NCBI GenBank assembly: GCA_001632425.1
Contig: KV425552.1
Span: forward strand, 190,899 to 254,898
DNA length: 64,000 nucleotides
Source: Neolentinus lepideus HHB14362 ss-1
Lineage: Eukaryota > Basidiomycota > Agaricomycetes > Gloeophyllales > Gloeophyllaceae
Direction of reading: 5' to 3'
Made by a program: the position numbers and the translations under genes. Numbering within the stretch: position 1 is the first letter of the stretch; every line of letters begins with the position of its first letter. Shown here piece by piece: positions 37,580 to 50,263 of the stretch. The notes under the pieces are model-generated. The model did not search any database, had not been told where the DNA came from, and was given only the letters and a program-made list of their open reading frames with translations.

Positions 37580-38646
37580 GTCGCGCTCGCCTGAAAGAGC
37601 TGTTGACGAGTGACTAGTGAAGGGAGAACGACGTCGGTCGTGGTTGCGGTCAGAGAACCGTTTTCTAGGTTACATAAGGGCGCTTCTCTCATGAGATGTC
37701 AGGGATTAGTGAAAGTGGCACTGATATCGGTCCTGAAAACGGTAAGCAGTGGTGCTCAACCCCGAAAGGACAGAGATAGCTCCGACCAGAATAACCTTAT
37801 CTGCTAGCGCGCAAGAATGCATTGCCTTGTGACAAAATGCGGTTTGTCAGTGATATGATGCCTGCAACGTCCGGATAAGACGGCGCTGTCGTTCTGGCGG
37901 TCGCAAGTTGGCAGGCTTGCCATGCCCGGCGGGATAGCCGCTATCTCGCCCGAATACCCCGCACATCAAGAAGGTTCCTTTAGGTAATCGAGTCTGGCAG
38001 TCCGTAGTTCTTTCAATAACTGAGGATCTACAACCAAATTAATCACAAGCCACCGAGCTGGACAAGACAGTGGCAACTGAACTAGAAGTGACTTGATGGC
38101 ATTTTGAGAGCAAAGGTGGACTGTGTCTTCAAAGGGAACATTCCCACGCAGATTCGATGATGCCTACATAATACTGGATGATGCGGCCAATGTGAGACTG
38201 ATTTCTCAACGAATTTCAAGTAACGAATCATCCAATAAATTATACCAGTATACTGCTATGTATGTCTAGTATATGAACGAATTTTGTAGAACGTTATAAA
38301 GCTTTCTGCTCATGCTACAGGTCCACCATCAAATGACGAGACACATTTGCTATAGCGGGAAACATAAATTTCCACGCATAACTGCGTACAATTCTCACGG
38401 CAGTTTCACTTTCGACAGCGCACTCGGTTTGTACGCTACCTATGCCATACTTGGACTTGGACATGCTAGAGTATCCATCCTTATTGAATCTAAGTTTTTT
38501 TCTAAACCCAATGATTGACAACTGCTGCGCGTCACTTAGCCGTGCTGCTTCTTCCTCTGATAGCACAGCTTCCAAGCTCAAGAATCTTAGCACTACGTCG
38601 GTGTGACCCACTTTGCGCAATCCGAGAAGGTTTTGTGTTCGCAGAG
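37580..38646. other. Upstream region of the permease
   Basis: About 1 kb before the permease start, up to the MITE. AT-rich from 38200. No gene seen. Confidence 0.4.
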
Positions 38647-38676
38647 GTATGGTGCGTGACACTTAGTCACCGCTAC
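38647..38676 (+). repeat. Left terminal inverted repeat of the 38.6-kb MITE
   Basis: Begins GTATGGTGCGTGACACTTAG; exact reverse complement of 39047-39076. Confidence 0.9.
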
Positions 38677-39074
38677 ATTGTGACAGTGGCCAATTTTGTC
38701 TGGCAGCGAGATATTATAAAAAATATTATCATTATCAGATCCTTTGCTACCATAGCGGAGGTTCTATTGCATGGAACAGTGTCGGATACGCTGGTAGGCA
38801 ATAGCGGCAATAATTTTGTGCCCACCGACTACGACTATGTATGCAATATTACGTAATATTACTACTATATTTGGTATATATGACATCATGTGGCCAAATT
38901 GAGATACCAAAAATTTATATCTTATCCAGTTCTGACGCTATCAAAAATCCGTCTGGTGGAATTCATCCCCTGGTCAAAAAGATCATTTGCACCAGACGGA
39001 TAATTATTTGGACAATTTTTGAGCTTAGGTAATGTCTTGTACAAAAGTAGCGGTGACTAAGTGTCACGCACCAT
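38649..39074. mobile_element. TA-flanked MITE with near 30-bp inverted repeats
   Basis: Perfect inverted repeats of 30 bp, 38647-38676 and 39047-39076, if the flanking bases are counted. Taking TA as the target duplication (38648-38649 and 39074-39075), the element starts TGGTGCGTGACACTTAG and is about 424 bp. The interior is AT-rich with no coding capacity. A second, 12-bp inverted pair lies inside (38947-38958 and 38990-39001). TA duplication and size fit a non-autonomous Tc1/mariner-type element; no transposase is in the window. Confidence 0.8.
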
Positions 39075-39076
39075 AC
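39047..39076 (-). repeat. Right terminal inverted repeat of the 38.6-kb MITE
   Basis: Exact reverse complement of 38647-38676, 30 of 30 bases. Confidence 0.9.
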
Positions 39077-41740
39077 GTCGACTAAGAGTCCAAGTTGTCA
39101 AGCTTCGCGGTGAAAGTACTGCACTATTCCTCTTTAAGAAGTTACGGCATTTTTACTAGTAAAGAAAACACGAACACACCAATGCTAGTGGCGGACTATT
39201 AGCGCAAAAAAACCTTAGCTATCGTGGGTTCTCAAGGTCGAGTCGGTCAGATTGCATTCAGCCGAAGCTCTTTTGCGGATCAGAGCTGGATAGGACGAAC
39301 TGCTTCAGTTTCGGCCTCATCGCCGGTTGGAACAAGGACGCTTTTTACAGCATGGACAGCCGGGTCCACGGAAGCTGTCGTCCGGCAGCACTTGTCGACA
39401 CCCATCAATAAGGTGAAGACCTGCCCTTTCTGCTTTGGCGTTATGTACCGCTAATGTGCACGCACATCGAATCTTTGCTTTTAAGGTTCTTCTTGCTCTG
39501 GTGACCAGATGTTCTCAATTTGACGCCGATGAGTTAGCTTAAGCTTAAGTCGACGTCGCCATGTGGTTGTCTTGTCTCCAAATGGGGACCTCTCGTAAAG
39601 CCTGGAGCGATACGTGTTCCGAAGTCGTCTCGCCTCTTCCGACTCATGTCAACCGGTCAATCTTGCTACAATTGTTGACGCCCGTGGTTTTCCCAAGATA
39701 AACACACTTCGCATGTGGGTATCTTGGGAAGGCACAGCTGGTATTTGTCCCCCGCTAGTGCCAAACATATTTTGACCAAAATAAGAAGCCAGGACCTGGA
39801 ATGCCCTCCGCATTTGTAGTCCTTTAGCGTAAAGGAGCAAGAATGCGTTGATCGCCCCGGCTGAGGGGTGTAAAGAAACGATTATGCTCGTCCCGGTCAT
39901 TTGTCTGTAAAGAATCTCCACCTTCTCTCTGATCACTCCGCCCTAGTCTAGAATCCTAGAATTTCCCTTGCAGTTGGAGCGTCTGAAACACTGCAGACAT
40001 TGTTTCCGAAGTATGTGTCCCGCTTCAGATGAAATTTTGACGTTTTGACATTAACATAGGGCCGACTCCACAACAAACCAGTTCAAGCACTGATGCGATT
40101 TGTCCTTTTCTTCTCGCTATTGCGTGATTATTCACTCACCCCCACGGCTGTAGTAGTCTTCCACTGAGATGTGCTAACGGTGAATACTTCGCGGTCCGTT
40201 CTCTCCACACTACTGACATCAATTACGTTGTGCTCTGAAGGCACTGTGACTGTCGGCAATCAGTCCAGCGGTCCGTCAACTCCATTCTTCCGTTTGCATT
40301 TTGACTTCTAGGTTTGCTCGTACTATGGCACTGCGACAAGATACGTCGGTGACATCGGAGAAGACAATATTTGACGATGCCCTCTGCAACGGCTGTTATG
40401 ATAGAAACGAACACAGATGGTATGCTTGGATACGGTACCTCCATCCAGGTGCTATCGCCATGTCTGATCTGTTCGGCCTTGATCGGGCTAGAGACAGTAT
40501 TTCCTCGCACAGACAACCCACGTCGGAACAATGTCTTCCTCTTACTGGTTGTTTGCAGTCAACGCCTATGACCCGTCCGTTGAAGGATCTATTTTGTCCG
40601 ATTTGTCTTGCGACTATTGCCACTGACTCTATTGAACGGGCTTCTGGTGACGCCTAAACTTTGGTTGGCCTTCGCATAATTGAATTCATCTCCGGTTGTT
40701 GTCTCTAACATCTTGATTACTTGCTGGCTAAATAGTATATAACCGACCTTGACAGCAGCGCAATGGGTAAAAGCGGTCACTGCCTATCTAAAGAGATATC
40801 CCGAAAGGCTATGCCTGCACTTACTCAGCGCACTGTGGACACTGCTTGTGCATCTCACTGAGAACTCTGGCAGCATCATTACCCACGCGATGCCTTGTTT
40901 CATTGTCTTCTAGATGAAATACACCTCGATCCCCCTCAGGACGGTGCTCGGCCAGCTTTTGCCCATGCTACTAGGCAGCAATCTCGTCTCTCTCATTTCT
41001 TAGCTATCCTCGTCACAATGATGGTGTGGGCACTTCAGGAAATAGCCGCGCAAGCACGCCGCCATGAAATATCCTCCAGAGACTATGCAACCTTCGCCCT
41101 CGTAACTGCCTTTCCCAATCATTATGCCACCCAAAGATCCCAGATGTCTATTTTATTTTATTTTACTCTAGACGTCCTAGTCATGACCCTTGCAGGTCTG
41201 ATTTCTCGGTCCATAATGAAGACCGGTAGCGCGTTCAATTGAAACTGATGACACCGAACGCGAACTCGGTAAAGAGCCCCAATGGGACGCATTCGCGATC
41301 GCCGTGTGTCCATAGACGTTGGGATGGAGTCAATCTCCAGAGTTGTACGCAGGGTCAGTCCCACGGATCACTTCAGCAAATAATCGGCTGGGGCGCAAAC
41401 CCGACTAACGTCGGTCTGTGTATGGAAACAACTTGTCCTCTTCTCCTAGTCTTATTTTTGGTAATGTAAGTCGATCACTTTCAGTGGGATTATCCGAAAT
41501 CCATATACATGCAGCCATTATTGCACCGGTTCCGGCCAGGATTACTACTTACTCGGACTCCCTACGCCCGGTTCATAGAGTAATATGGTGTCATTTATCC
41601 ACTCCGGCGCTTACTGGGATGTCAGCTCGCAGGTCAACGTCGAATGTCACATTAACTGGCATCAAACGCGCGGTCCGGGTGTCTGCGGTTACATTGGCTG
41701 GATACACAGAATTATATTGCGACTATTCCATCTCGGAACT
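39077..41740. other. Stretch with coding-like remnants, no gene called
   Basis: Plus-strand frames at 40371-40571 and 40895-41242 contain hydrophobic runs (VLSPCLICSALIGLETV; MSILFYFTLDVLVMTLAGL) that resemble membrane-protein pieces, but I could not join them by splice sites or match a family. This may be a decayed transporter gene. Nothing else is supported. Confidence 0.3.
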
Positions 41741-42993
41741 CTACATGGTCTCCCAAGAATCGTCTATGTCTGGCAGATCTCCCTGCCCGCTCGTCAACTC
41801 GGACATTTTCGCATGTTCGACTAGCACATGCTTGTCTGCCTGGTCCTTTCCTTTCTGCGCGAGAGTCCTCCATCTTGCCATGTCCTCCGGATTGCGCTTC
41901 CACCCTTTCGCCTGATAACATCGACGGGTCAGCGGATATACCTTGCTGGTGGGTAGCTTAGACCTCACCTGATCGGGGAGATCCCAGTGGCCTCTCGAGA
42001 ACGTTGCGAAAGTCTTGACAGTCTGTTGATCAAAGTCGACAACCATGGAGACTACTGTCCCGGTTTCTGCATGAGAGAAGTGTGTCAGCCTTTTGTTATT
42101 CTGCGAATGAGATGCTTGACCTTCGAGCCAGCTGCATTGCCAGACGTTGTCTCTGATTTTCTGGTAGTGCGCATGCTGGAAGTTAACTCTACCCGCCAAA
42201 GGCCCCGAAAGAATCCGGTATACACATCGCGTTAAGGAGCGGAAGTACATCTGTTGCAAACATGTGTGTCAAGGTTTGCGTACTGGGAGATGGCTCTGCT
42301 GACCTCATACGTCCATCCCAAACCATACGTGTACTTGAACCGCTTCCCTTCAATCTGCTTGAACTCTTCTGACGTTGCTCCTTCGTGGCTCATAGCTAAC
42401 AGTTGTTTCGTTACGACCGAGTGGGCCTCACGGTCGAGGGCCTTTTATGTTCCCCGTGGCTTCCGAGCAGGGCGATACCAACTATCTCGGAGAAGGTCGA
42501 TGCTGACATGGACATCTAGCCATGTCGAGCACGTTCTTTTGTTGCACGTCAAATATGATGCGCTGGAACTTGGAGCATGATGTCCAGTACGGATGGATCG
42601 AAGTGCCTGTTCTCGCTGCGTCGACGCCCAATTCCTCCTGCAGTATGGCAGCCTGAAAAGGATCAACACGATGCCAATCTTGTTCGCGCCGGGTCGATGA
42701 TTCAATTCTTCATATACGTGGTACACTGCCCCATGGAAAGACTACCATGATCGTGCCGTGGGCCAGTCGAGGCGATGACGGTCCGCAGGCAAGCTGGCGG
42801 TAGTCAGATCTGGCCAGAGCTCGACCACTCGCAGATTCGCAGTATTCAACTCGCTCTGTAGGAATAAAACCTCCGCATTTTTGATTGCTGAAACAATGAT
42901 ACAAAAGAAAGAGATTGCTGAGATCGAGCCAAAAAATACAAATGCAGTGATCTGTGGATGTGAAGAGCTATTAACTATGAGGGGGATACTCAC
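41741..42993 (-). CDS. Unrecognised multi-exon gene, structure unresolved
   Basis: Several protein-like segments follow one another on the minus strand. First is a membrane-helix segment (ITAFVFFGSISAISFFCIIV) around 42950-42885, then a soluble segment with VVELWPDLTTASLP. Next come AAILQEELGVDAARTGTS near 42655-42600 and LAMSHEGATSEEFKQIEGKR near 42395-42335. The last, from about 42160 to the stop at 41741-41743, contains NVWQCSWLEGQASHSQ. Codon phase and residue choice look coding, but the joins need short or GC-donor introns (for example 42536 to about 42460) and one join near 42270 does not work cleanly. It is either a gene with unusual introns or a recent pseudogene. A type II membrane protein would be the guess from the N-terminal helix. 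No family recognised. Confidence 0.4.
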
Positions 42994-43118
42994 GACAGTG
43001 ACGATCGCGTCGAATGGGAACTGTCACAGCATATGTACATACGATGGTAATACAGAATTAGGTGAGACAGGAGCTGTACAGTGATGAACGAATGGGTATG
43101 AACTGATCCGCCCTTGCG

Positions 43119-46100
43119 TTACGATGCTGCTGCAATTGCTGGTCGATGCAGCAATCGGTGCTTGAGCGCCGCCCTCTCGCCAGCGAGTTTATTTATGGCG
43201 TTCAATAGATCACCGCGTCGTAGAGGTTCTAAATGATGCGTGGGTCAGTTATGAATGCTCTCAATGGGCTACAGACATACTGGTAATGTGGTCGTCCATT
43301 CCTGCCTGCAAACACCGCTCCCTATCACCAATCACTAGAAGTGCGGACGTCAATATAGATTAGCCTATCATGTGAAAAAGCAACTCACTTGCGTGCGCCG
43401 TCAGTGCGATGATAGGCGTTCGATGTAATCCGTTGTGCATCTCGTATGCTCGGATCAGCTCGGTAGCCTCCATGCCGCCCATAAAAGGCATGGACACGTC
43501 CATCTGTACCCACACCATATCGTCAGAAAGGTGCGTAAATAGAAGGCAGAGTAACCAACCAAAATGATGTCGAATGGTCTGCTCTGCTGGACGCGTTCCT
43601 TGAATGCATCGACGGCTAATGATCCGTTCTCTGCAATTTCGACGGAATGTCCATACTTCTCCAGAATCTTCACAGCTAACTTCTGGTTCACCAAGTTGTC
43701 CTCGGCCAACAGGATGTCGAAGACAATGTCGTTTGGTGCGGCCACAGGACTGACGGTAGATGACTCTAGGGCGGAGATTAATGCTGAAGCCAAATCTTGC
43801 GCGGAGACCGGCGTTGTGGCATGGGAACTGATGCTGTTATCCAGGCACCATTTAACTGGCAGCATAACGATTAGGCCAGATATTCGATAGAATATGTTGC
43901 ATTAAAACTCACGGTTCAATCGGGGCATGGACTTTATTCAAGAGAAAGGCGGAGTCAAATGATATTCGGGGAATACTCACGTGCCACATACTGGTAATAT
44001 CAGAACGATCGGAATATATCGCAGGTGCTCATATTCACGGATGACTTCCGTCTAGTATTCCAAGTTAGCTGAGTACGCGCAAGGGACTGATAAGATGATA
44101 CATACGACATTCAGAGAATCTACAACAATGGTGTCAATATGAGGACAACGGTCCTTGTCTGCAACTTGAGATGCATCGTGCACCACAAACGGCCGTAGGC
44201 CAAGCTCTTGGATGCGGTCTATAACACCTGTCCTGTCGTGAAGTGTATCGACGAATAGGATATTGCGTTTAGAGAATGGTGCCACCCGTTGCAATATCGT
44301 TTCCATCGATACATGACTGATTTGTGACGTGATGGTGAAGAAGAACTTGCTACCCTTGCTGACTTCACTGTCGACCCACATGTTGCCTTGCATGAGGTTG
44401 ACGAGCCGCTTGGAGATTGATAGTCCCAAACCGGTACCGCCGTATTCCTAAATCTAAGTCAGACAAGACGAAACTATTGAACTATATGCTGCGCACCCTA
44501 GTCGTTGAACCATCGGCCTGGCAGAAGGTATCGAAAATGAGGTTTAGCTTGTCCTTTGCGATACCTATACCCGTGTCGGTGACACAGAACTCCAAGGTGA
44601 CGCTCTGGTCATCTAAAGCCAGGAGTCTACAGCTGAGACCGACGTGACCCTTCTTGGTAACCTTGGACGGTGTGAACTTGATTGCGTTTCCGACCAAGTT
44701 GGTGATAACTTGGCGAAGACGGAGAGAATCGCCAATGAGTTGGTCAGGAATATCCGGGTCCACATCGTAGGTCAAATCCAAGTTGTTCTGGGAGGCACGA
44801 ACGACTAGGGTCTTCAGGATGCCAAATACGGTCTGCCGCAATGAGTAGGACACTGCTTCCATGGTCATACGACCAGCCTCAACTGTGACACAGTTAATGA
44901 CAGACTGTAGTACAATAGATAGTGCTCACTCTTCGAAATATCCAAGATATCATCGATAATCAATAGGAGGGAGCGCGCCAAGCTGTGGACTAGCAGCAAA
45001 CTCTCGCGCTGCGAGCGGTTGAGATCACTGTCTAGCGTTAACTCTGTCATCCCAATGATACCGTTCATGGGCGTCCTGAGAAATCTCCAGTTAGTATATG
45101 CTGGCCATCGATGAGGACGATTTCTTGCCTAATCTCGTGCGACATATTGGCCAAGAACTCCGATTTACTGCGATTAGCCAATTCAGCAGCTTCCCTGGCA
45201 GCCGTGTTCTTCTGAATACTATCCCGCAAGTTGAATACCATCTGATTAATCTGAGTTTTCAACGAGTCCATTTCGCCGGACGCTTCGACAGTGATGAATC
45301 GGGTGAAGTCGCCGTCCATAGCCGCTGCCGAGATCTGAGCGAAACCTCGAACCTGCGTCGTCAAGTTGCCGGCCATAGTGTTGACAGCCATTCTGCCAAG
45401 CAGTGCATCCAACAATCCGATCATCACCACAGGGACGTTATGGGCACTTACGTGATCTCTTGCCATATGCCTTGGACGTTGCCGACTTCAGCCTGGACAC
45501 CTAGCTTGCCTTCTGTGCCGACTTCACGAGCAACCTTCTTGACTTCCTTGGCGAAGATCGCCAATTGGTCTATCATGTCGTTGATAGTGTTGACCAACTG
45601 TAGCATCTCTCCGGAGACGGAGACGCCTTCGATCTTTCTCGTCAAGTCTCCGCGTGCGACCGCCGTCTATCATAGACGAACGTCAAAAAATCAACTTTAT
45701 CATACGTGCAGAGCCAACGCACAGTTGCGACGGCGATAGTCCGCACTTGTAGGGTCAACTAGCGTGCCACTTAGTTTTATGACTGATTTCCGAAAGCGCT
45801 AACGAACTCACGTTGGCAGCCATGACGTTGACATTGTCCGTCAAGTCCTACACACCGGAAGTCAACGTCGCCGTCCGTACATGAAGTAGGACTTCCATAT
45901 AACGCACTTTCCATGTACCACCAACGTTTGCAACTCTTGCCTGACCACCCAATTTACCCTCCGTTCCGACCTCGCGGGCGACGCGAGTAACCTCATCCGC
46001 AAAGACGCTCAAACTCTCAGTCATACCGTTGACCGTCTCCTTCAACTCCAGTATCTCTCCGCGCACGTCGACTTGGATCTTCTTCGTCAAGTCGCCGCTA

Positions 46101-48334
46101 GCAACAGCTTTCGTCACTTCGGCAATCGAGCGCACTTGCGTGGTCAAATTCATGGCCATCAGGTTGACATTATCCGCCAATACCTGCGCGAATCACAGGT
46201 CAGTCTTCTGGGTGAGGGAATCCACGCATCACTTACCTTCCACATGCCCTGGACGTCTGGTACAACGGCCTGGCCACCCAATATCCCCTCGGTGCCGACT
46301 TCCAAGGACACTCGCGTGACTTCGCTGGCCAAGGTCGACAACTGGTGCACCATCGAGTTGACAGTAACCTTTAACTCCAGCATCTCGCCCTGGACGTCGA
46401 CGCGAACGAGCTTCGTCAAGTCACCCTGAGCGACCGCCTTTGTGACCTCCGAGATCGATCGCACTTGATCCGTCAAATTGCTCGCCATTTTCTACGACAC
46501 ACAACGCAACTCAGGGGGTTCATCGCCGGCGATAAGTACGATATGACACGCACGTTGACATTCCTCGTCAAATCAGCCCAGGTGCCTTGAACACCCTCGA
46601 CCTTCGCCTGACCGCCCAGTATACCCTGCGTCCCGACTTCCAACGCGACGCGAGTGACTTCCGATGCAAAGGCGCTCAACTGGTCCACCATGGAGTTGAC
46701 GGTCTGCTTCAAGGTCTGCATCTCGCCCTCGACCTGGATCTCGATCTTCTGCGTCAAGTCTCCCTTTGCGACAGCAGTCGTGACGTGCGCAATAGTTCGC
46801 ACTTGGTCAGTCAAACTGGCACACATCCGATTTACCTGGGGAGCATGAGTACCCCTAAACGACATCAGCTCGGTTCACTCACGTTTCGAGTCAATTCTAG
46901 CCATACACCCTCAACGTCTGGCACATGCGCCTGGCCACCCAAATTACCTTGCGAGCCTACTTCCAAAGTCACTCTCGTGACCTCCGCCGCTAGTGTCCGA
47001 AGCCGAATAACCATTCCGTTGACCGTGTTCTTCAAGTCCAGTATTTCGCCTTCGGCGTCGACCTCGATGAATTTGGACAAGTCTCCGTGCGCGACGGCCT
47101 TTGTAACCTGCGCGATGCTTCGCACCTGGTTGGTCAAGTTCGCAGCCAATTTGTTCACGACGCCGGTGAGCTCTTTCCAAGTGCCTTCGACGCCCACAAC
47201 AACGGCCTGGCCACCTAATTTGCTGCGAGACAGTCAGACGAGAACAGACACAATCGCGCGGCTTACCCTTCGGTCCCGACTTCCAAAGAAACGCGGGTGA
47301 CCTCCTCTGCGAATTGTCCCAACCGATCGACCTGCAGAGCGTGAGGGATATGCAACAATAAAAATACAACCACGCACCATAGAGTTGATAACCTCCTTAA
47401 GCTGAACCATGACGACGCCCTGTACGTGGACTTCGATCTTCTGCGACAAATCGCCCTGAGCGACGGCATTGCATACGCGCGCGACGTCCTGGACCTGGGC
47501 CTTGAGCAGCTTGAGCTCCTCAATCGCGCTCATCCCGCTCTCGAACGCCGCAGCGGCGAGCGGGCCGGGAGGCACGACGAGGGGCGAGCCCGTCGGCGAG
47601 CCGAACGCCTCGCGGACCTGGCGCATCGTCTCGTTGTCAGTGATCGTCTTCCCGCAGGTCGGGCACATGAACACCTGCGTAGTCAGGTCGTAGTAGTCCG
47701 GCTCGACCTGGTGGCCCTCCTCGTCGCCCGACAGCCGCACGGCGTCGAGCGAGCTGCCCTGCCCGGGGATGGGGTCGATGTCGATGAGCATGCTCGAGGG
47801 CCCCCGGCCCGCGCGGTTGGAGAAGTGGCGCGGGGGGCGCTCGCCGTAGCTGACGTTGTGGTGGTACGGGTCGATAGAGCTCGGTGCGTTCGGGTCGGGC
47901 ACGCGGGTGGGATCCGGGAAGGGGTACGTTCCGTTAGCTGGTTTCGGGTCAGCAGGGATGGGATGGGAGCCATTCTGTGAAGCATTTGACTTCTTTGAAG
48001 CGGTCTCATTCTGAACAATGGAGAAAGAAGGGGGAGCATCGCCTACACTGCGTCTTTTCTTTGTCTCGGGCCCAACCCCGCTATACGGCTCCTTATCCTT
48101 GATAGCCCGTAGCTCCTCCTCCGCGGTGTACATCCGTCGCGCGATGTTTCTTATCGAGTGCATAATCGAATCGTAATACCAGCCAGATGGCCCATTGTAG
48201 ATGGGTGGAGGGGTCGTCGAGGGAGCAGATTCATAGAGAGAAAGGAGTGCAACGAGGTAAAGAAGAAAGGCAGTCTCGCCCGTCGGTGGGGACCCTATGC
48301 AAGAAGCCCCGGCAACGGCAGCGGTCTCCATCAT
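43119..48334 (-). CDS. Group III hybrid histidine kinase with seven HAMP repeats (Nik1/Os-1 type)
   Basis: Nineteen exons, 1417 aa: 48334-47378, 47331-47267, 47222-46883, 46835-46554, 46491-46237, 46183-45908, 45847-45812, 45758-45723, 45666-45452, 45392-45129, 45075-44930, 44882-44497, 44447-44106, 44051-43992, 43931-43913, 43855-43560, 43503-43389, 43334-43281 and 43228-43119. Seven HAMP units lie at about residues 280-880, each with an AVAxGDL-like core. Then come the HisKA box [14 protein letters not shown] with H906, ATP-lid motifs ([27 protein letters not shown]) and a receiver with D1327 in IILMDVSMP and K1382. It feeds the HOG osmotic pathway and is the target route of fludioxonil-type fungicides in other fungi. 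It is cytosolic: no membrane helix. The start ATG is uncertain; the frame is open further upstream. Confidence 0.95.
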
Positions 48335-49909
48335 CGTCGTCGTCGTCGCTGTCGCTCGCACCGGTCTGCAAGGTGATTGAGAAAAGAGGGTTGTATTATC
48401 GGGCAATGCCCCCTCGCATTCCTTTTAGGTTTAGTCACACGTGCTGCTGGGGCCCCCATTAACCGGCCCCGAATGTGCAAGTATGTAGCGACGAAAGATT
48501 TCTTTGTATGTGGCCCCTGCAGCGTACAATTACTGTAGCTACGGTCAAAAAATATCACAGAGGCTGTGGAGGGTGAGACTGAGCTGAACCATCTCTGCAC
48601 CATCCTCTGCACCTCTATCGATGGCAGGAATCTTGAAGCCCAGGATCCGGGAATGCTATTCCACCTTGGGAACACACCCATCATCCTACCAAGTCCGCGC
48701 TCAACCGGTCCCGTTCCCAATTCGTCCGATGACACCAAATGCAGCAAAAGAATTCCGCTGGCTCGCCTTGAGATCCGACTGTGGATCGCTGTGCAAATAA
48801 TTCACAGAGGACTGCGCAAAGTCGGGATGGGTGGCACGCTCGTCGGGGACAAGAGCTGTGTCATGCCCATCGCTATTGAATATTGACGACTTGCCGTCAA
48901 AGTTACGAAGCCTCTTGCCCATGATCTGTCCATGGCCAGCACTTAGGTCAGATATTACCCCTTCCTCCTGATTGAGAGGACAGCAGCAGTGTCACCCGAC
49001 CTCGCGTCTTTTCATTTCGAGCACCGTCATTTCTGCGTTCGCATCGTCCTAGGCCTATAACAATATTTGCTATCTGCCAGGGGAAGGCGGTGGCGCCGTC
49101 ATCCAGGAGAAAGGCGCATGGTTCGTAGAGACCACACCTCGGACAGGCAATTGAGAGGATTCAGTTTCTTTCAAGTCGCAATATTTCCAAGTTCAAAGCT
49201 GTCGCCAACCGGTTACTTGGAGAATTCAGTCATGTCCTTGCCTATCTCGTGTGGCATGGTTTGAGCATCCGGTACAGTATAGTGTTATTCCTGCATTATA
49301 TCCAGCGCACTTGACAGCTCTGAACTGCGGGATCAAAACCATGTATGCACGTCATCGGATGAAATGAATCATCATGATCACGAAATTAAGTGTGCGTGAG
49401 AGCATACAACAGACTCGGAGGGACTTGAGTTACTAGAAACGACGAGTGAACTCCCGGGCTGCGCAAGATGCAAAGAACCCAGATACAGCAGATATGCGTA
49501 TGCAATAGACCCAGCCAGAGACCGTGAAGTTCTTGCAAAGACAATAAGATCAATCAGAACATCGAGTTCTCGGGAGTCAAAGTAGCAGAATGTTTTCCAT
49601 GACAAGAGTTTGTGGTCGAAACTACTCTTGTATCGGGTTCGACGACTGCAGGCCTTTGGTATCCGGTACCACGACAGAACACTAGGACGACGCGAGGACA
49701 TGCAAGCATCGTGGGGAGAGCAACTCTTGCAAGAGGCCACCCATTAATCTAGCACTGCAGCCAACCTTCCAAAGCGAGTGGGCCTTCGGGGTCCTACACG
49801 GACAAGCGGACCGGTCATCTCCGATCTCGCCCGGACGTTGTCAACTTCAGGCGACCCTTCTTCAAATTTGCAGCTTTGTGGCGCTATCCTGTTCGAGTTC
49901 AGCCGGCCA
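48335..49909. other. Upstream region of the histidine kinase
   Basis: About 1.6 kb up to the Mutator-like element. Contains the kinase promoter. No coding frame with recognisable content. Confidence 0.4.
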
Positions 49910-49918
49910 GTAATCCCA
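49910..49918. repeat. Target-site duplication, left copy
   Basis: GTAATCCCA immediately before the left repeat; the same nine bases follow the right repeat at 51052-51060. Confidence 0.92.
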
Positions 49919-50013
49919 TAGGCTCGTGACCACCCTCTCGTAGCAGATTGAGGGCAGAATCTCGCTAGAGAGGCTGGTCGATTTGGCGTGGGAATCCGGT
50001 ATACGCGACTTAA
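49919..50013 (+). repeat. Left 95-bp terminal inverted repeat
   Basis: Starts TAGGCTCGTGACCACCCTCT and ends ACGCGACTTAA; identical in inverse to 50957-51051. Confidence 0.95.
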
Positions 50014-50085
50014 GTCTGTTGCCGAAGCTCGCCGCGCGCGCCACCGACAAGCCGATGCGCCTCCGAGATGCCGACGTGGTGCCGA

Positions 50086-50143
50086 TTGTAGTCGTTTGTA
50101 GTCGAGTAAGAATTTTTGTAGTCCAATCATTATTTTTGTAGTC
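50086..50143 (+). repeat. Subterminal TTGTAGTC motif array
   Basis: Four direct copies of TTGTAGTC at 50086-50093, 50096-50103, 50116-50123 and 50136-50143. The opposite end has two more in opposite orientation at 50840-50855. Such subterminal motifs often bind the transposase. Confidence 0.7.
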
Positions 50144-50263
50144 GCAATACAAAACGCACCAGCGCCGCGACGCGTCTTAAGTCCACTTCGTCTCGCGCTC
50201 TCTCGTACAATAACTTGGCTTACTCTATGGCTTCGCAATAATGGATCAGCTTCAACGAATAGA

